DNA from: Calamus simplicifolius
Taxonomy: Eukaryota; Streptophyta; Magnoliopsida; Arecales; Arecaceae
DNA length: 64,000 nucleotides
NCBI GenBank assembly: GCA_900491605.1
Contig: UESW01003902.1
Coordinates: 331,840 to 395,839 of the forward strand
Direction: 5' to 3'
Part shown: positions 22,560 through 34,610 of the stretch, in pieces
How positions within the stretch are numbered: the stretch's first letter is position 1
How the letters are laid out: each line of letters begins with the position of its first letter
Made by a program: the position numbers and the translations under genes
Notes under the pieces: generated by a model
Told to the model about the DNA's origin: nothing
Databases searched by the model: none
The model's input: the letters and a program-made list of their open reading frames with translations, nothing else

Positions 22560-24095
22560 TCTTTTCTAACCGATCCCTCTATTATCTTTTCTAATGATTC
22601 TTCTGCAGGTTCATTGAGCTCAGACAATATTGGCTCATATACACCTTCTTCAGATGATTCGCCATCGCCTCAGGATCCTAGTTCTTCTACATCTACTGAT
22701 CCCTCATCATCTAGTTCATCACTTGTTCCATCCTCTCTTCATCGTAGTACTTGTGTAAGGCAACCTCTTGTCACTCTCCATGATTATCATTGTCATTCCA
22801 TCAATATTTCTTTATATGAACCTAAAACTTATCGTGAGGCACTAACCCTCTCTACTAGAAAACTATGGCGGAAGAACATCAAGCTCTTACAAGTACTCAT
22901 ACATTGGATATGGTGGAATTGCCACTTGAGAAATTAATCTATCCTTGGTTGCAAATGGGTCTATAAAATTAAGACTTGAACAGATGGTTCAGTATAACAT
23001 TACAAGGAAAGACTTGTGGCTAAAGCTTTTAAACAGAAATATGAAATTGATTATGAAGAAATTTTTACTCCTGTGGCTCATATCACTTCTATCCATAGTC
23101 TTCTATCCATTACTTCCATCAAATAATGGAAATTAATTCAAATGGATATGAAGAATGCTTTTTTTAATGGTGATCTTTATGAAGTATATATGCAACCCCT
23201 CCTAGTTATGACCATCCTCTTAATACAATTTGTCAACTTTGAAGAGAACTTTTATGGCTTAAAACAAGTTCCTTGAGCCTGATTTACAAAATTTAGTTCC
23301 ACTATTAAACAAATTGGTTTTCAATTTGGTCCCTATGATCATGCTTTGTTCATTTAGCATACCAATAAAGGATACATTTTGTTTCTTCTTTATGTTGATG
23401 ATATGATCATCATTAGTAGTGACTTGCAAGGCATCAATGATCTTAAGTTATTTCTAAGCAAGAAGTTTGAGATGAAGGATCCGGGATATTTGAGTTATTT
23501 TTTTGGTCTTCAAGTCTCATCTAATTTTACTGGATATTATTTCTCCCAAGTTAAATACACTACAGATGTTATTTATCATGCTGGACTCATAGATGAGAAA
23601 ATTGCTAATACTTCAATTGAAGCTAATGCTCACTTTTTTGCCATTGATGGTTCTCTTCTCATTGATGGCACTCTTTATAGACAGCTGGTTAGTAGTCTTG
23701 TGTATCTTATTGTACTCATCCAGATATCGCTTATGATGTTCATATAATCAGTTAGTTCATGTCTACTCCTCGTACGACTCACTTTGCAGATGTACTCCGT
23801 ATCCTTCGATATGTCAAGGATATTTTATTTCATGGTCTTCACTTTTCTCATTCAACTTTACTGAAATTGATAGCTTACTCTGATGCTGATTGAGCTGGAG
23901 ATCCCACTGATCGTCAATCCACCATTGGCTACTGTTTCTTCCTTGGTGATATCTTATCTCTTGATGCAGTAAAAAGCAAATTCTTGTATCTAGGTCTAGC
24001 ACTGAAGCTGAGTACAGAGCTCTTGCTGACACTACTTCTGAACTAATATGGCTATGAAGACTTCTTTATGATATGGATGTTGAGCACTCATCTCC
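22560..24095 (+). pseudogene. Copia-3 reverse transcriptase and RNase H remnant
   Basis: A Ser/Pro-rich linker (22560-22780) precedes RT. RT motifs: YEPKTYREAL, MDMKNAFFNGDL, and the LLYVDDMII catalytic box at about 23388. RNase H shows DAD-stop-AGDPTDRQSTIGY (TGA at about 23891) and STEAEYRALADTTSELIW. The DAD-box stop and numerous shifts make it non-functional. Confidence 0.75.
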
Positions 24096-24299
24096 TCGTG
24101 AGGGCGGGGGTGTCAATCTCGGGAAAAAGAAATATCCTTTGGCACACCGAGCTGCCCAATGCCGCATCGACAAGATCCTCTGTTGCGGGCTCACTCGCCG
24201 AGGAACCTTCCCCCATATACAACGCAGACCGCATTAAAGCGGCGAACATTTCTTCTACATCTAGATCGGGTGAAAGAAAATTTACGGCCGAATGACTAA

Positions 24300-25935
24300 C
24301 CTGGAGGGCTTCAGACCGAGGGACTTTCATTCACTAAACTTCCTCTATCAAAGCTTTAACGTGTGAAGCCTCGGATACCTCGGCTCGCCCGACCTCCTCC
24401 TCTGATGCTTCAGTCGAAAAGACCTTGGTCCATGCATCTCCTTCACCCAAGGGCTCTCCTTGATCCATAGGCGTTGCTCAGCCCCAATAGACTCCATTGG
24501 AGCCTCGGCTTCCTCCGCAACTCCCTCTAATGCCTCGCGAGAGAGTTCCCCGATGGGAAAGCCCTCCTGAACTCCAACTGCCAATTCGATTTCCCCCTCA
24601 ACATATGTAGATTCTCTATCAGGCAGTTCCTCTTGAGTATCGGTGGTGACAGTTACTTCCTTCACCCCCTCGATCAAAATTGGGGTCTCTCCCTCACCTG
24701 TACGAGACATCCTAGGGCTGCCGACCTCCACCAGACAAATCTGGTCACCCTCAAGCGAAGAGACTACCGAGCAAACTGGTGATGTCTCTTCCAGACCATA
24801 GCACAACCACTATTTGGAGAGGAGAAACCTCGATAACCTCCTTCAAATTCTCCCCAATCACTCATTCTTCCTCCACTGCTGCCACATCCCCTTCAACAAG
24901 GAGGACCCATCCTTCATTGCCGACACTCCCACTTCTCTCTTCTTTGGCATGGAGGAGTGTTGACCAACCCTAGCTTATTTTGGCTCCTTTGAGTGTGCCT
25001 CAGAAAGACGGGGTTTCTTCTTAGATCTACGCTTCTCACTAGAGCTGGTCTCCCTCTGGCGTTACCCAATTCCTTCCTTATTTGACCTATAAACGCCGAC
25101 CTTTCAGTTATAAACACAACAAACAATCATTTAGGTTATGATAAAATTGCTTGGATACAACAGACATAGGAAGAGGGGAGAAAGCTTAGCATGAGGATCA
25201 AAAGACTAAGCTCGGTGGCGAAAAGGGCATCCTTCGACAAAAGGGCACTGGCCGAGAACACTCGACCACTGCGGAGGGTCACCAAATCCTTTTTCTCCTG
25301 CTCAGACAACTCTAGATGCGCCTTTGGATACTTCACATAGCTCGCCCACACCCAGGGGAAATCAAAGTCAATGTTCCCATCGACAATGAAAAATCGAGAC
25401 TTCCACTCTTTTATCGATGATGGATTGTCCGATATCATCTTAAACGATTTTTGGGGACCAATATAGGGCTACTCAGAGTTCCTCCCAGAAACCAAATTGT
25501 AGCAGACTCAGAATAGAGAAAGAGTCATTGTTACCCCAACACGGCTGCACATTGAGATAAACCTGATGAGGTTACGCTAGCTATTTGGAGCCACCATCAT
25601 TGGGCATATGTTGTAGAACCTCATTACTTCTTTCATCAGCAGGTGAAGGGAAAACCAGAGGTCTGCTCTCAAGCTTTCTTCATAAAAGAACACCCTACGC
25701 CCCAGTTGCATTGAGACCCTCTGCTCAGCTTTCGAAGGCCATAGGGTGACGTCCTAAAGAATCCTATATCTATGACGTATTCTATCCAGATCTTCAAGAG
25801 TTATCTCGGAGGCCACATCACTTGGACCCTTTATGTTGTCGAGTTGAAGAGCAAACCACGAATGAACTTGCGAGGGTTTTGAAGAATGAAATCTCTAGGA
25901 AGAAACAAGAAAGCGCTGAAGAAAGAACATCGCTC
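24300..25935 (-). pseudogene. Antisense additional ORF of gypsy element (Transposase_28 / 'putative gypsy type transposon' domain)
   Basis: Reading the minus strand from about 25935: ITLEDLDRIRHRYRI, then FYEESLRADLWFSLHLLMKE and RFYNICPMMVAPNS, then SIKEWKSRFFIVDGNIDFDF and WVWASYVKYPK. These match, from memory of the family, the conserved blocks of the plant Transposase_28 domain (EESLRAGLRFPLHPF-like, FYNICPAQLAPNSW-like, WKxRFFFV-like). An acidic low-complexity tail follows (24348-24806, Glu/Gly rich). Several internal stops make it a relic. Its role in the element is unknown; it lies antisense to the LTR. Confidence 0.65.
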
Positions 25936-26225
25936 TAACCCTTACCCCTTTTTTAAAGACATTTCAGGAAGAAAGTACGGTGCCTCTAAAAGAAACCCCC
26001 GAACGCTCAAATTGCCGCTACAGGCACCATAAAAATAGGGATTCGCCACGTGGGACTTCCTCAATCGTCGCTCACGAGAAACGAGGGGTTTTCCTCCTCG
26101 TTTGATGAGAAGAAATGATGGAGCGGCGGCCTGGCATTTACGAGGCCATCATTGCGCATCCCTTTGAATCCCTTGGATGAAAATATTCTAGACTCTACTC
26201 CCTATATCCGAATTTACACTTTGGA

Positions 26226-26242
26226 CTAGGGAGTGGGGGGCA
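26226..26242 (+). other. Polypurine tract of the gypsy element
   Basis: AGGGAGTGGGGGGCA runs up to the LTR start, giving the + orientation of the element. Confidence 0.75.
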
Positions 26243-27223
26243 TGTGATGAGGGGTAAAATTATCATTACGCCAACACTTGTGCACACGATAAAAAGGTCA
26301 AGACCAATCTCGATATTCGATCAGCCAACTATCATATCTAGAAAACAACGGAGCCGAACCATCCTCAACAAGACTAGACCCTCCTTTGACTAAATTCTTC
26401 CGAACCATTCTTACGCCTCAGCAGGCCCAAGCTATCCTCTGATCCCGTTCGGACCGAGGCATTCTATCCTCGTATACCCAACGGCACCGAACAATTATAT
26501 ACTTTGGCCGAATTTTATGCTTCGACCGGTCCGAACTAACCTCTTACCTCGGCCAGACCGAAGCATTCAAATGCTTCGACTGCATCGAGCTATCCTTATG
26601 CCTCGGCTAAATCGAGGCATTCAAACACCTCTGCGGAATCAAGTGTGGAAGAATTCAAATTCATGATGACTTAATAAGATCTCGAGTAAAAAATTATGCA
26701 AATAATACCGGAAGTGGCCTAGGGCTTATAGAAGTGGCCTAGGGCCTATAGAATCGCTGAATCTCAAAGCATCAACCAGCTCCCCTAGCCATCGATTCTC
26801 TAACTAACTAGATACTGATACTACTGGCCTCATAACAAACTTGATTCAAATCTGATTTGAATCTGAACGGTTTCGGACCCCCTATGATGCGCCCAAGGAA
26901 TCAGGTGATCACCTATAAATATCCTTATCCTAAAGTCTCTCAGGTATGCTTTCACTAATATTTTGACTGAAAACTCCATTGAAGCTCGAGCAGAGCTCTG
27001 AGTTCTCGAGAGGCCATTCATCTTGATGAACTCTTCTGCGAGATCCTTTTCCTCACATCTGTTTGCTATGAATTTTCACTGACTTGGGCATCGAAGGGTC
27101 CTCCGTAGAGGGCCGCCTCAGACACTCTCTACGTGAGGACTGTCTTACATGTTTCACCCGGGCAAAAATTAGTATCCATATCTGAAGGCAAGCTGCACTC
27201 GAGTTGAAGAGTGAATTTTCACA
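26243..27223 (+). repeat. Gypsy 3' LTR
   Basis: Begins TGTGATGAGG and ends TTTTCACA, giving a 5-bp TGTGA/TCACA terminal inverted repeat, 981 bp. A TATAAAT box lies at 26914-26920. Internal short repeats of CCTCGGC...GAGGCATTC lie at 26400-26640. The 3' edge is inferred from the TIR; no second LTR remains to confirm it. Confidence 0.7.
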
Positions 27224-28521
27224 GCAACACTACCTTTAACGTCAGGAGTTTCAAATTTTATGCAGAGGTCCACCTGCCCTGCATGACATCAAAGGTTACC
27301 AATCAGAAAGTATTCTTAAAGCTCTGCTGTCACGCTGCAAGTCTGTCAAACCCTCTGACAGGATAAGATGTTAACCCTTTTATTATTAGTAATCACTATA
27401 AGAATTAGCCACAATGATCTGAAATTTATTTCATCGATACGACATAATTATCAGAAAGTCTTCTTGTTATTGTGATGTCTCTGTTAATTAGGTTAGCTGA
27501 TCTATTGAACATATAAGTTTGGACGGGGATATAGACATGGAGTCAGAAAAGTCCAAAAAGAAATTAGACAATAAAAAATTGAAGGAAAAGTAACGTCAAG
27601 CTATGAATATACCTCGATTATAGCGAACAATAGCAGCACTACGGCACTAAGAAAAATATACACCATCATCATTTCATTGACCAAATATCAAGTGATGAAT
27701 GATTTGATTATTTTATTATCTAAAAGATAGAAAATTATTTGATTAAACAAAAAATTTTAAACAATTTGAAGATGTATGCATGATTGGTTTGAATCAATCT
27801 TTGTTTGTACGATCTTGTTTGATCTTCATTACATAGGTTGAAATATCATTCTCTAATTAAATGTGACCGTTCATGCAAGTAAAAGCAAATAATATAAACT
27901 ATTTTTGCTTTGTTAGCCCTCCAAATGCCTCCTGCATATAATAATTATTAAACTACAGATAAAAGTATATGTAAAATGTAACCATCTATTTTATCTTTTT
28001 CTTTTATTTGGTTACAAGACCATTGATTTTAAGAAGATCAAAAGCAAAAACAAAAACGAAGTCTCTACAATACTCAGAACTAATTTATAGCTTTTTACCA
28101 AATTGGTTCTAACTTAAGAAATCAATAGAAACATATTTAAAAAAAGTTTATCAATGGCTTTTCTAAAATTTCTATCCATTTTTCAATATCCCATGCTATT
28201 TTTTGACAACTTTGTCTTTTTTTTTAACCTCAAGAAAATTAATATATCAGTGCTGAGCGAACCATAGTATGCAATCCAAGTTGTAGCTAGGAAACCTCAA
28301 TATCTTATTTACATCCCTTAAAAGGAGGGAAAAAAAAAGAGAGTGAGGATACTGGTGGAACAATTTTGTTGTTTTCAAAACAGTAATTTATACATAGACC
28401 ATGATTCCATTATTTTTATTTACACATCTAATTCATAATTTTGTTTTAGAAACAACACATTTACCAATTTATGATCTTAAAATTTAAAACTTAGGTGGTG
28501 TCAAATTACTAATTTTCTTCT
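27224..28521. other. Intergenic AT-rich DNA
   Basis: No ORF, RNA or repeat structure recognised; several A/T runs (for example 28220-28340). Confidence 0.6.
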
Positions 28522-28524
28522 TTA

Positions 28525-28760
28525 GGGCTGCGTTTGGATGTCAAAAAGTTATTCCAAGAATAGGAATACGAATTCCCTAGGAATAGCTTATTTCTCTTGT
28601 TATTCTAGATTTTTGTTTGGATGAAAATCTGGTATTCCATGTTATTCCAGTGCAATTAATGCAGTTTTATTCCAAATGGTGTTTAGATGACTTGGGAATA
28701 AGCATGTATTCGAGTAGGAATAGATGATGAATTTTTTTGGTAATCCCAAACATACCCCTA
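28525..28760. repeat. PIF/Harbinger left terminal and subterminal region
   Basis: TIR followed by many TTATTCC/GGAATA motifs in both orientations, candidate transposase or Myb-protein binding sites. Confidence 0.7.
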
Positions 28761-29746
28761 CTCCAAGGAGAAGAAAAAAAAGGTTTTTAAATTAATATCT
28801 GTTATGAACTATTTCTCAATTAAAAAAGTTAACAGAAGAAGTGAAAATATTATTAAAAAAATCTTTAAAAAAGGATTTAACTTAATAAAAAATTTATTGT
28901 TAAATTTGAGATATTGAGTTAAGAAATTTTTATCTTTACTTAAAATATTTTTTCTTAATTATTTATTGCATTATAAATATATGTAAAAAAAAAATTATTA
29001 TATTGGTTTATCTAAATAATTACACTTAAGTATATATTGCATAGAAATATATGTAAAAAACAAATTTAAAATATTTGTTTATCGAAATAATTACACCAGT
29101 GTTTGGACTATTTATTTAAATATAAAAGTACCTGGCACCTTCGAAAAGCATAGGATACTTCGACCTCTACGTACAATGCAAGAAATCCAAAATTTTATAA
29201 CAAAATATATGAAAACAAAACTTAAAAATTGAGAATCCCAAACCAATATATATATTTCCAATCAAATGAATGCTTTATTTGATTTAGTAAAGGTACAAGC
29301 AGGGCACCATGGCGTCGACAGCTTCTAAGCAGATGTATCAAACATTATAACGATTCTAGTATTAAAAAAAATTGGTGTTTTACATTAACGAGCAGATTTT
29401 GATAAAAAAATGATCTATACACCAAGCGAGCTCGATTACGGGACCAACAATCATTTAATTTCAAGATTCTCAAAGTCATCTTGTAATTGCATCATGAAGA
29501 TATCAAACCCTAGGTTTGATTAGAAATCCTGAATAGGATTTCTAGTTTATATTGCACAAAATCGAAATATAAATTACATCAATTTATTGCTCTTCAAGTG
29601 AAGAAAAACAATAGCAGTAGCGCTATATGCAAATGCATGTTTCCAGAGTGAATCTCTATCAGCAATGTTTGAAACGTTAGCAGATACAATAGACTCGAAA
29701 ACAATATACAATAGCATCCAGAGAGCACTTCCACTTGTTGAGAAGC

Positions 29747-29974
29747 AATCACTTCTCCCAGTGCCCATCGATGAGTCAAATCGTTTGGTCCCATCGGTTT
29801 CTACAAACGATTCCATATCTGTGAATTAAAAAGCCCCCTTTCAGAAATTTATACTTGCATAATCACTTCTCCCAGGGCCCATCGATGAGTCAAATCGTTT
29901 GGTCCCGTCGGTTTCTACAAACGATTCCATATCTACGAATTAAAAAGCCCCCTTTCAGAAATTTATACTTGCAT
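29747..29974. repeat. Tandem 114-bp duplication
   Basis: Two near-identical 114-bp units, 29747-29860 and 29861-29974, starting AATCACTTCTCCCAG. I see three base differences. The unit boundary AATCAC/AATTTC suggests replication slippage. The upstream ORF at 29574-29816 (-) is probably incidental. Confidence 0.85.
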
Positions 29975-30234
29975 AATTTCTATGTACAAATGTTGTGATA
30001 CGTTTCGGTGAAGGATTACAGAAAGGCAAAACTCAATGACTCATCAGAACACAACATGCATTACAATAACCATATATAATGTCATAATTATTCTACTATG
30101 TAATTTACTTGGAAGGAGAGTTTTATATCATTGGAAGTAACGTTACAATGCTACCGCACCAGGCACTTACCTGCAAGTTAGTGCTAATGTAGATACAAGA
30201 TATTTGAGTGCCAAACTGCAACTTATCACACACT

Positions 30235-30850
30235 GCATCCACTGAATTCTCACCTCTATTGTCAGAAATTACATACTGGAATTCAGCCCATGAAAGCATT
30301 AATTCCCTTCAAAATCTTGAACTTAGAACATAGGATTTAGCTTTCATCATATGAGTACTATATATAGCCATTAATCCAACTTAATCATCCAAAAGAGGCA
30401 ACTTTGAAACCATAGCCATTTTAGTTCATAAATTATATTCGAAAATCAAAGGAGACAAACAACACAAGGCAGGCTACCTTAAAAATAGTTTGTCAGTATA
30501 TCAACTATGACGAAATACATATGGGAACGATTTAAACATGAAACCCAAGAGGTGATAAAAAATCTGACGATAAAAGTATAAGAAATAGACCAAATCTTCA
30601 AAGAAAATTAATTAATTACGTTAAAATTGTCAACAATACGACATAGCTGCCTCCAAATTTAATGGATGATTGATTCTAAATCCAATTTCATCATTGCTCA
30701 AGTTACCTACCCAGATTATCCAGATGCAATATATAGGGACATTGATTGAGTTGCCTTAGGGAGGCATTATTAGTACTCCATATTGATGTCACTACAACCA
30801 CCAAAAAGCAACACATGTTAACCTATTACAGTTCATGAAAATAGTAGCAA
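30235..30850. repeat. Internal dispersed repeat of the Harbinger element, unit 1
   Basis: Matches 33310-34050 with moderate divergence. Shared blocks include CATTAATTCCCTTCAAAATC / CATTAATTTTCATCAAAATC, ATAAATTATATTCGAAAATC (identical), and TTCTAAATCCAATTTCATCA. Non-coding. Confidence 0.7.
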
Positions 30851-33309
30851 ATCTACAATATCAGAAAGGGTTACTTTTGAAGAAAACTAGAGCTTGGCCG
30901 GGAGCAACATAGCGGTCAACCCAGGATGAAAATAACATCAAAGCCTTTCTGAAAGTCGTAGACACATCAAGGTGGGGATGGACCTGGGAGCCTTCCTGGT
31001 AGTAATTTACTCAGTTGAGGAAGTAAAATAAGTCAATAGAGGTCCTCAGTCTTACACAGAGCAACAATGTAAATGGCTGCCAACACATATGTTTCCATGA
31101 TCGATGCTGCATGACTAACTTACATATTTGTCAACCTTCCTCTCATACACTACTTACAGAACAAAAGGATTTGACTATATTACCGTGAAACAAGTCTGGA
31201 TCCTCTTTCCCTATTTTTATATATTACTTTATACAGGAGCAAAACGTGGCATCACATAAAATGGAAATGCCGGACTCGCCACGTTTGCTACAAGGAATCT
31301 ACCTCACAAAAATTTTCGTTCATACATGATCTCAGCATGGTAAATTTGATGATTGCAGTTCTCCAACACAAAAAGGCACCAAAAATTATTCCTGACCAAC
31401 TACCTTAGTTACCAGACAGTTTACTATGGGAGGTAACTGCATTAAGTCTCCAGCTCTATTGAAAAATTAGTAAAAGCTATCCTATTATAACCAAACTCCA
31501 ACTAAGTTTTCAGCACAAGCAAACAGTATGCAAGTCCTAAATCTCATAATATAAGTAATATGAATCACAAGATGCACATATAATAGAAATGCAAGTACAA
31601 GGATTGGAAAAGTTGGGAGGGGGAGATGGAGACATAAGCTCATGCATCAGACCTGGAACAAGGTTACTAACAACAGATATAACTCCCTTTCCTCCATATT
31701 GTTACTAATGATCAACAAAATAAAAAAAATCTAAAATAACAAACTTAACACTTTTGAAGTTTCTTACCACCGCATCAAATGAACATGAAATGGATGGTGA
31801 TTGTAGATCAGTAGATCCATAAAGCCAAAAAAGATTGATGTTTCACATCAATTCAAAATCCAAAACAGTGATCAAGAGCTGCACATCTTAGAAAAGCCGA
31901 AGACCGAGATTCAGTGAATTTGTATGTTTCCAGACCATGAAACTATTAAGCTTTTCCGATGAAAATTTTCCATTTCGTCTCAAGTTAAGCACTGCAAGAA
32001 CTTTGGTCTTTAGATATTTTAAATGTTGAAGATCATGACCAACAGTTTTGATACAAGAACTATGGTAATGATTTGCTCTCGTGTACAAGGAAGAGTCATT
32101 CCCTTGAAAGGGAATGTATGACTGAAACCAGTCATAAGGGTGAAATGGAGCATCTCACAGATAGTTAAATTGATCCATGGAAAAAATAGGTGGAATGTAT
32201 TGTTGGCAGCCAAGATTTAGAAGAAGTGCTTATAGAAATAAAATATCAATAAAATTGCTTTCTACAAAATAAAAAACTGAAGAGATGCAAGGAGAGGTGA
32301 AAAGACAACCTCAAATGTATATTATTGAGAGTTAAGGCTACTTGAAGTAGCAGGAAGAATTGGCAAGAGCGGAACTATAGAAAAGTGGGTTGTCAATTAT
32401 ACTATGATCATTCAAGGATATAAGGATGAAGTCAATATGGCTTTTATTGTCAAGCGGGCGCCAGTGCTGTAAAGGTGATTTGCCAGTGTAAATAACACAG
32501 AAACCAAAACATTCTATAAAGCAAATGGAAGACGGGTGTGCAAGTCATGTCCGAAATCTTTTCCTATATAAATTATGAGTTTGGAAAATGATATAGCAGA
32601 ATGCATCTTTCTTGAACCTCCAACTAAGGTCTTTGATTGCAGTTGAAGTATACGATCATGTACAAAACCTTTTGCAGTTGAGTTGACAGATTGGCAGGAT
32701 ATATTTATAACAATAAAATATATAAGAAGACCAATCATCAACTCCATATCCTCATGGATAGGCAAAAACCCTAACATATACAACTGACCTGTTTTTAACT
32801 TCAAGACTGCGCATTGGAAGATAATAATTTGGAATAACAGTTGCTTCTGGAGGTCTCCATCTTCCTGTCCTAGATGTGTACAGATAACAAGTACAAGCTT
32901 AAAGGGAATGAGGCTCACGTATTCAACCATAGCACAAGTAGTAAAGACCAATCTCTAAATTTGACTCTCTGCCAATACAACTACAACATGATTAGTTTGA
33001 TTTAGGTTGTTAGCTTTACAACTAGGTGAATCTACAACACAAAAAGCATAATGTCAGAGCAATATTACAAGAAATATTCCAATATCAGAGAGTGCAAATA
33101 CTTTGCAACTACCTGTAATTTCGTTAGAAGGTTGATACAATAAAGAGTGCCAAAGATATTCAACTGCTGCAGCCACAAATCTTGAAAGCAAATTGTTATA
33201 ATACATAGATATAGGCAATACTCCATTCAGATCTCAGCATGGAATTGCTGATAGCATACAACGCTTGTAATATAGGGAAACCAATCGTATCTAGAATAAA
33301 AGGATTGAA
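30851..33309. other. Non-coding interior of the Harbinger element
   Basis: About 2.5 kb between the two internal repeats. The longest ORF (32514-32951, -) has no family resemblance and a hydrophobic low-complexity pattern. No gene supported. Confidence 0.5.
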
Positions 33310-34050
33310 TGCTCACCTCCATTGTTAGCAAATACAAACTCAATTTCATCCCACGAAATCATTAATTTTCATCAAAATCCTGAACTCAGACCATTGGAAA
33401 TAATTATCATTAGATGACTATGAGAAATAGCCATTATTCCAAATTAATCATCCATAACAGGCAGCTTTCAAACCACAGGCAATTTAGGACATAAATTATA
33501 TTCGAAAATCACATAATAATGACAGCACAGGGTATGCTGCCTTATTGTCCAACTAAAAATCATAAAATATCATCTGTGATGGAATAGTGAGAACGAGTTC
33601 ATCATGAAAGCAGTTCCCTGAAAAATTTGAAGATCATTTTACAAGAAATAGATCAATTAGCAAAAAAACCAAAAATTTAAAGATTAAATTTTCTATATTA
33701 CGACATAGCTGCCGACTCATTAATGAATATTAATTCTAAATCCAATTTCATCATTGTTCAGGCTACCTACCCACATAATCCAATTACCAGATATAGGAAC
33801 ATCGATAGAGTTGGCTCAGAAAGGCATTATCAGTAGTTATTTCCTGACGGTCATATTTTCCATGCATCCAATTCAGGAAATGCTATGCGTATGCCTAACA
33901 TCATGGCCCTCACCTTTGATAGAGCATCGAGTTGTGATGCTTCACAACGATTGCATTTATAAATGCCCTCCAAGTCATGACATCACAACCGACACTTCAA
34001 TATCATTGCCACTGCAACCACCAAAAAGAGCGCAAGGTTAAATTTCTAAT
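33310..34050. repeat. Internal dispersed repeat of the Harbinger element, unit 2
   Basis: Direct-orientation partner of 30235-30850. It is longer by an insertion at 33830-33990 that includes the plus-strand ORF 33754-34041; that ORF spans repeat boundaries and looks non-coding. Confidence 0.7.
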
Positions 34051-34280
34051 GCAGCGAAATAGTAGTCATTACAGCAATATCATATAATGTTACATCAACA
34101 AGTGCAAGGCTGCCAGATATTCTCCCAGCAAAATGATGATACAAATAGATGATAAGTGACGTAACATAGTAGTCATTACCAAAGCAGAAAATAGTTATCA
34201 AAATACAACCTCTAAGCTAAGAGGAAGCGTTACAAGTCATGCTACAAGGATAGTAACAAGATATAGTAGACCTCAACATC

Positions 34281-34595
34281 TCAAAGCATTAACGATAACT
34301 TACAACACTGACACTCAAGCAAAAAGCCTACAAGAAAGGATACGAAAACAAACATAAAGGTTTTTAAAGATCCACCATTATTCCTGACCATATGTACCTC
34401 CCCTTTTCCTAGCTGATATTCCATATCAGGAGGATGTTGATAATTCTGAAATGCATGAATTGCCTCTTGTCTACATTTAAACTTCTTATACAAGGCATGC
34501 TTAAACCCAGTTACCTCATGCTGACACTCGGGCCAGGATTCATAGATCCCTCGTCTACGGACCATGAAAACTACATAATAACTTGAAGAAGACAT
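34281..34595 (-). CDS. Small protein with RNase H1-type hybrid-binding domain (Cauli_VI/viroplasmin fold) inside the Harbinger element
   Basis: 104 codons from ATG at 34593-34595. Residues about 6-50 carry the signature of the RNase H1 N-terminal RNA:DNA hybrid-binding domain: YYVVFMVRRRGIYESWPECQ with the conserved GIY-x2-W-x2-C, then VTGFKHALYKKFKC and an EAIHAF helix. The KKF basic-aromatic element that contacts nucleic acid is retained. There is no RNase H catalytic domain. The last about 30 residues are hydrophobic (TFMFVFVSFLVGFLLE), perhaps a membrane segment or read-through. The ORF starts 15 nt after the predicted transposase stop (34611-34613), in the exon that follows a plausible intron (34628-34762), so it could lie downstream in the transposase mRNA. 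The frame is uninterrupted. Binding to hybrids is inferred from the domain; its role for the transposon is unknown. Confidence 0.7.
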   Translation of the reverse strand: MSSSSYYVVFMVRRRGIYESWPECQHEVTGFKHALYKKFKCRQEAIHAFQNYQHPPDMEYQLGKGEVHMVRNNGGSLKTFMFVFVSFLVGFLLECQCCKLSLML

Positions 34596-34610
34596 TACTG
34601 AACCTTAAGA

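Larger units (their letters stand above)
20500..24095 (+). mobile_element. Copia-3, decayed copia retrotransposon
   Basis: Gag to RNase H are recognisable in order, but with many stops and shifts, and no LTR was identified at either end. The right side runs directly into gypsy sequence at about 24095. AT-rich and heavily mutated, so the oldest copia in the window. Boundaries are approximate. Confidence 0.75.
24100..27223 (+). mobile_element. 3' end of a Tat-lineage Ty3/gypsy element
   Basis: Consists of an antisense ORF region, a polypurine tract and a 3' LTR; no RT or integrase domain is left. In plants the Tat/Retand/Ogre lineage is known for extra ORFs between pol and the 3' LTR, sometimes antisense, which is the order here. 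The left edge abuts copia-3. Confidence 0.7.

Noticed and set aside
32514..32951. 145-codon ORF, minus strand, inside the Harbinger element
   Set aside because: No recognisable motif, irregular composition, and it lies in a non-coding interior region.
33754..34041. 95-codon ORF, plus strand
   Set aside because: Spans the boundary of a non-coding duplicated segment and has no family resemblance.
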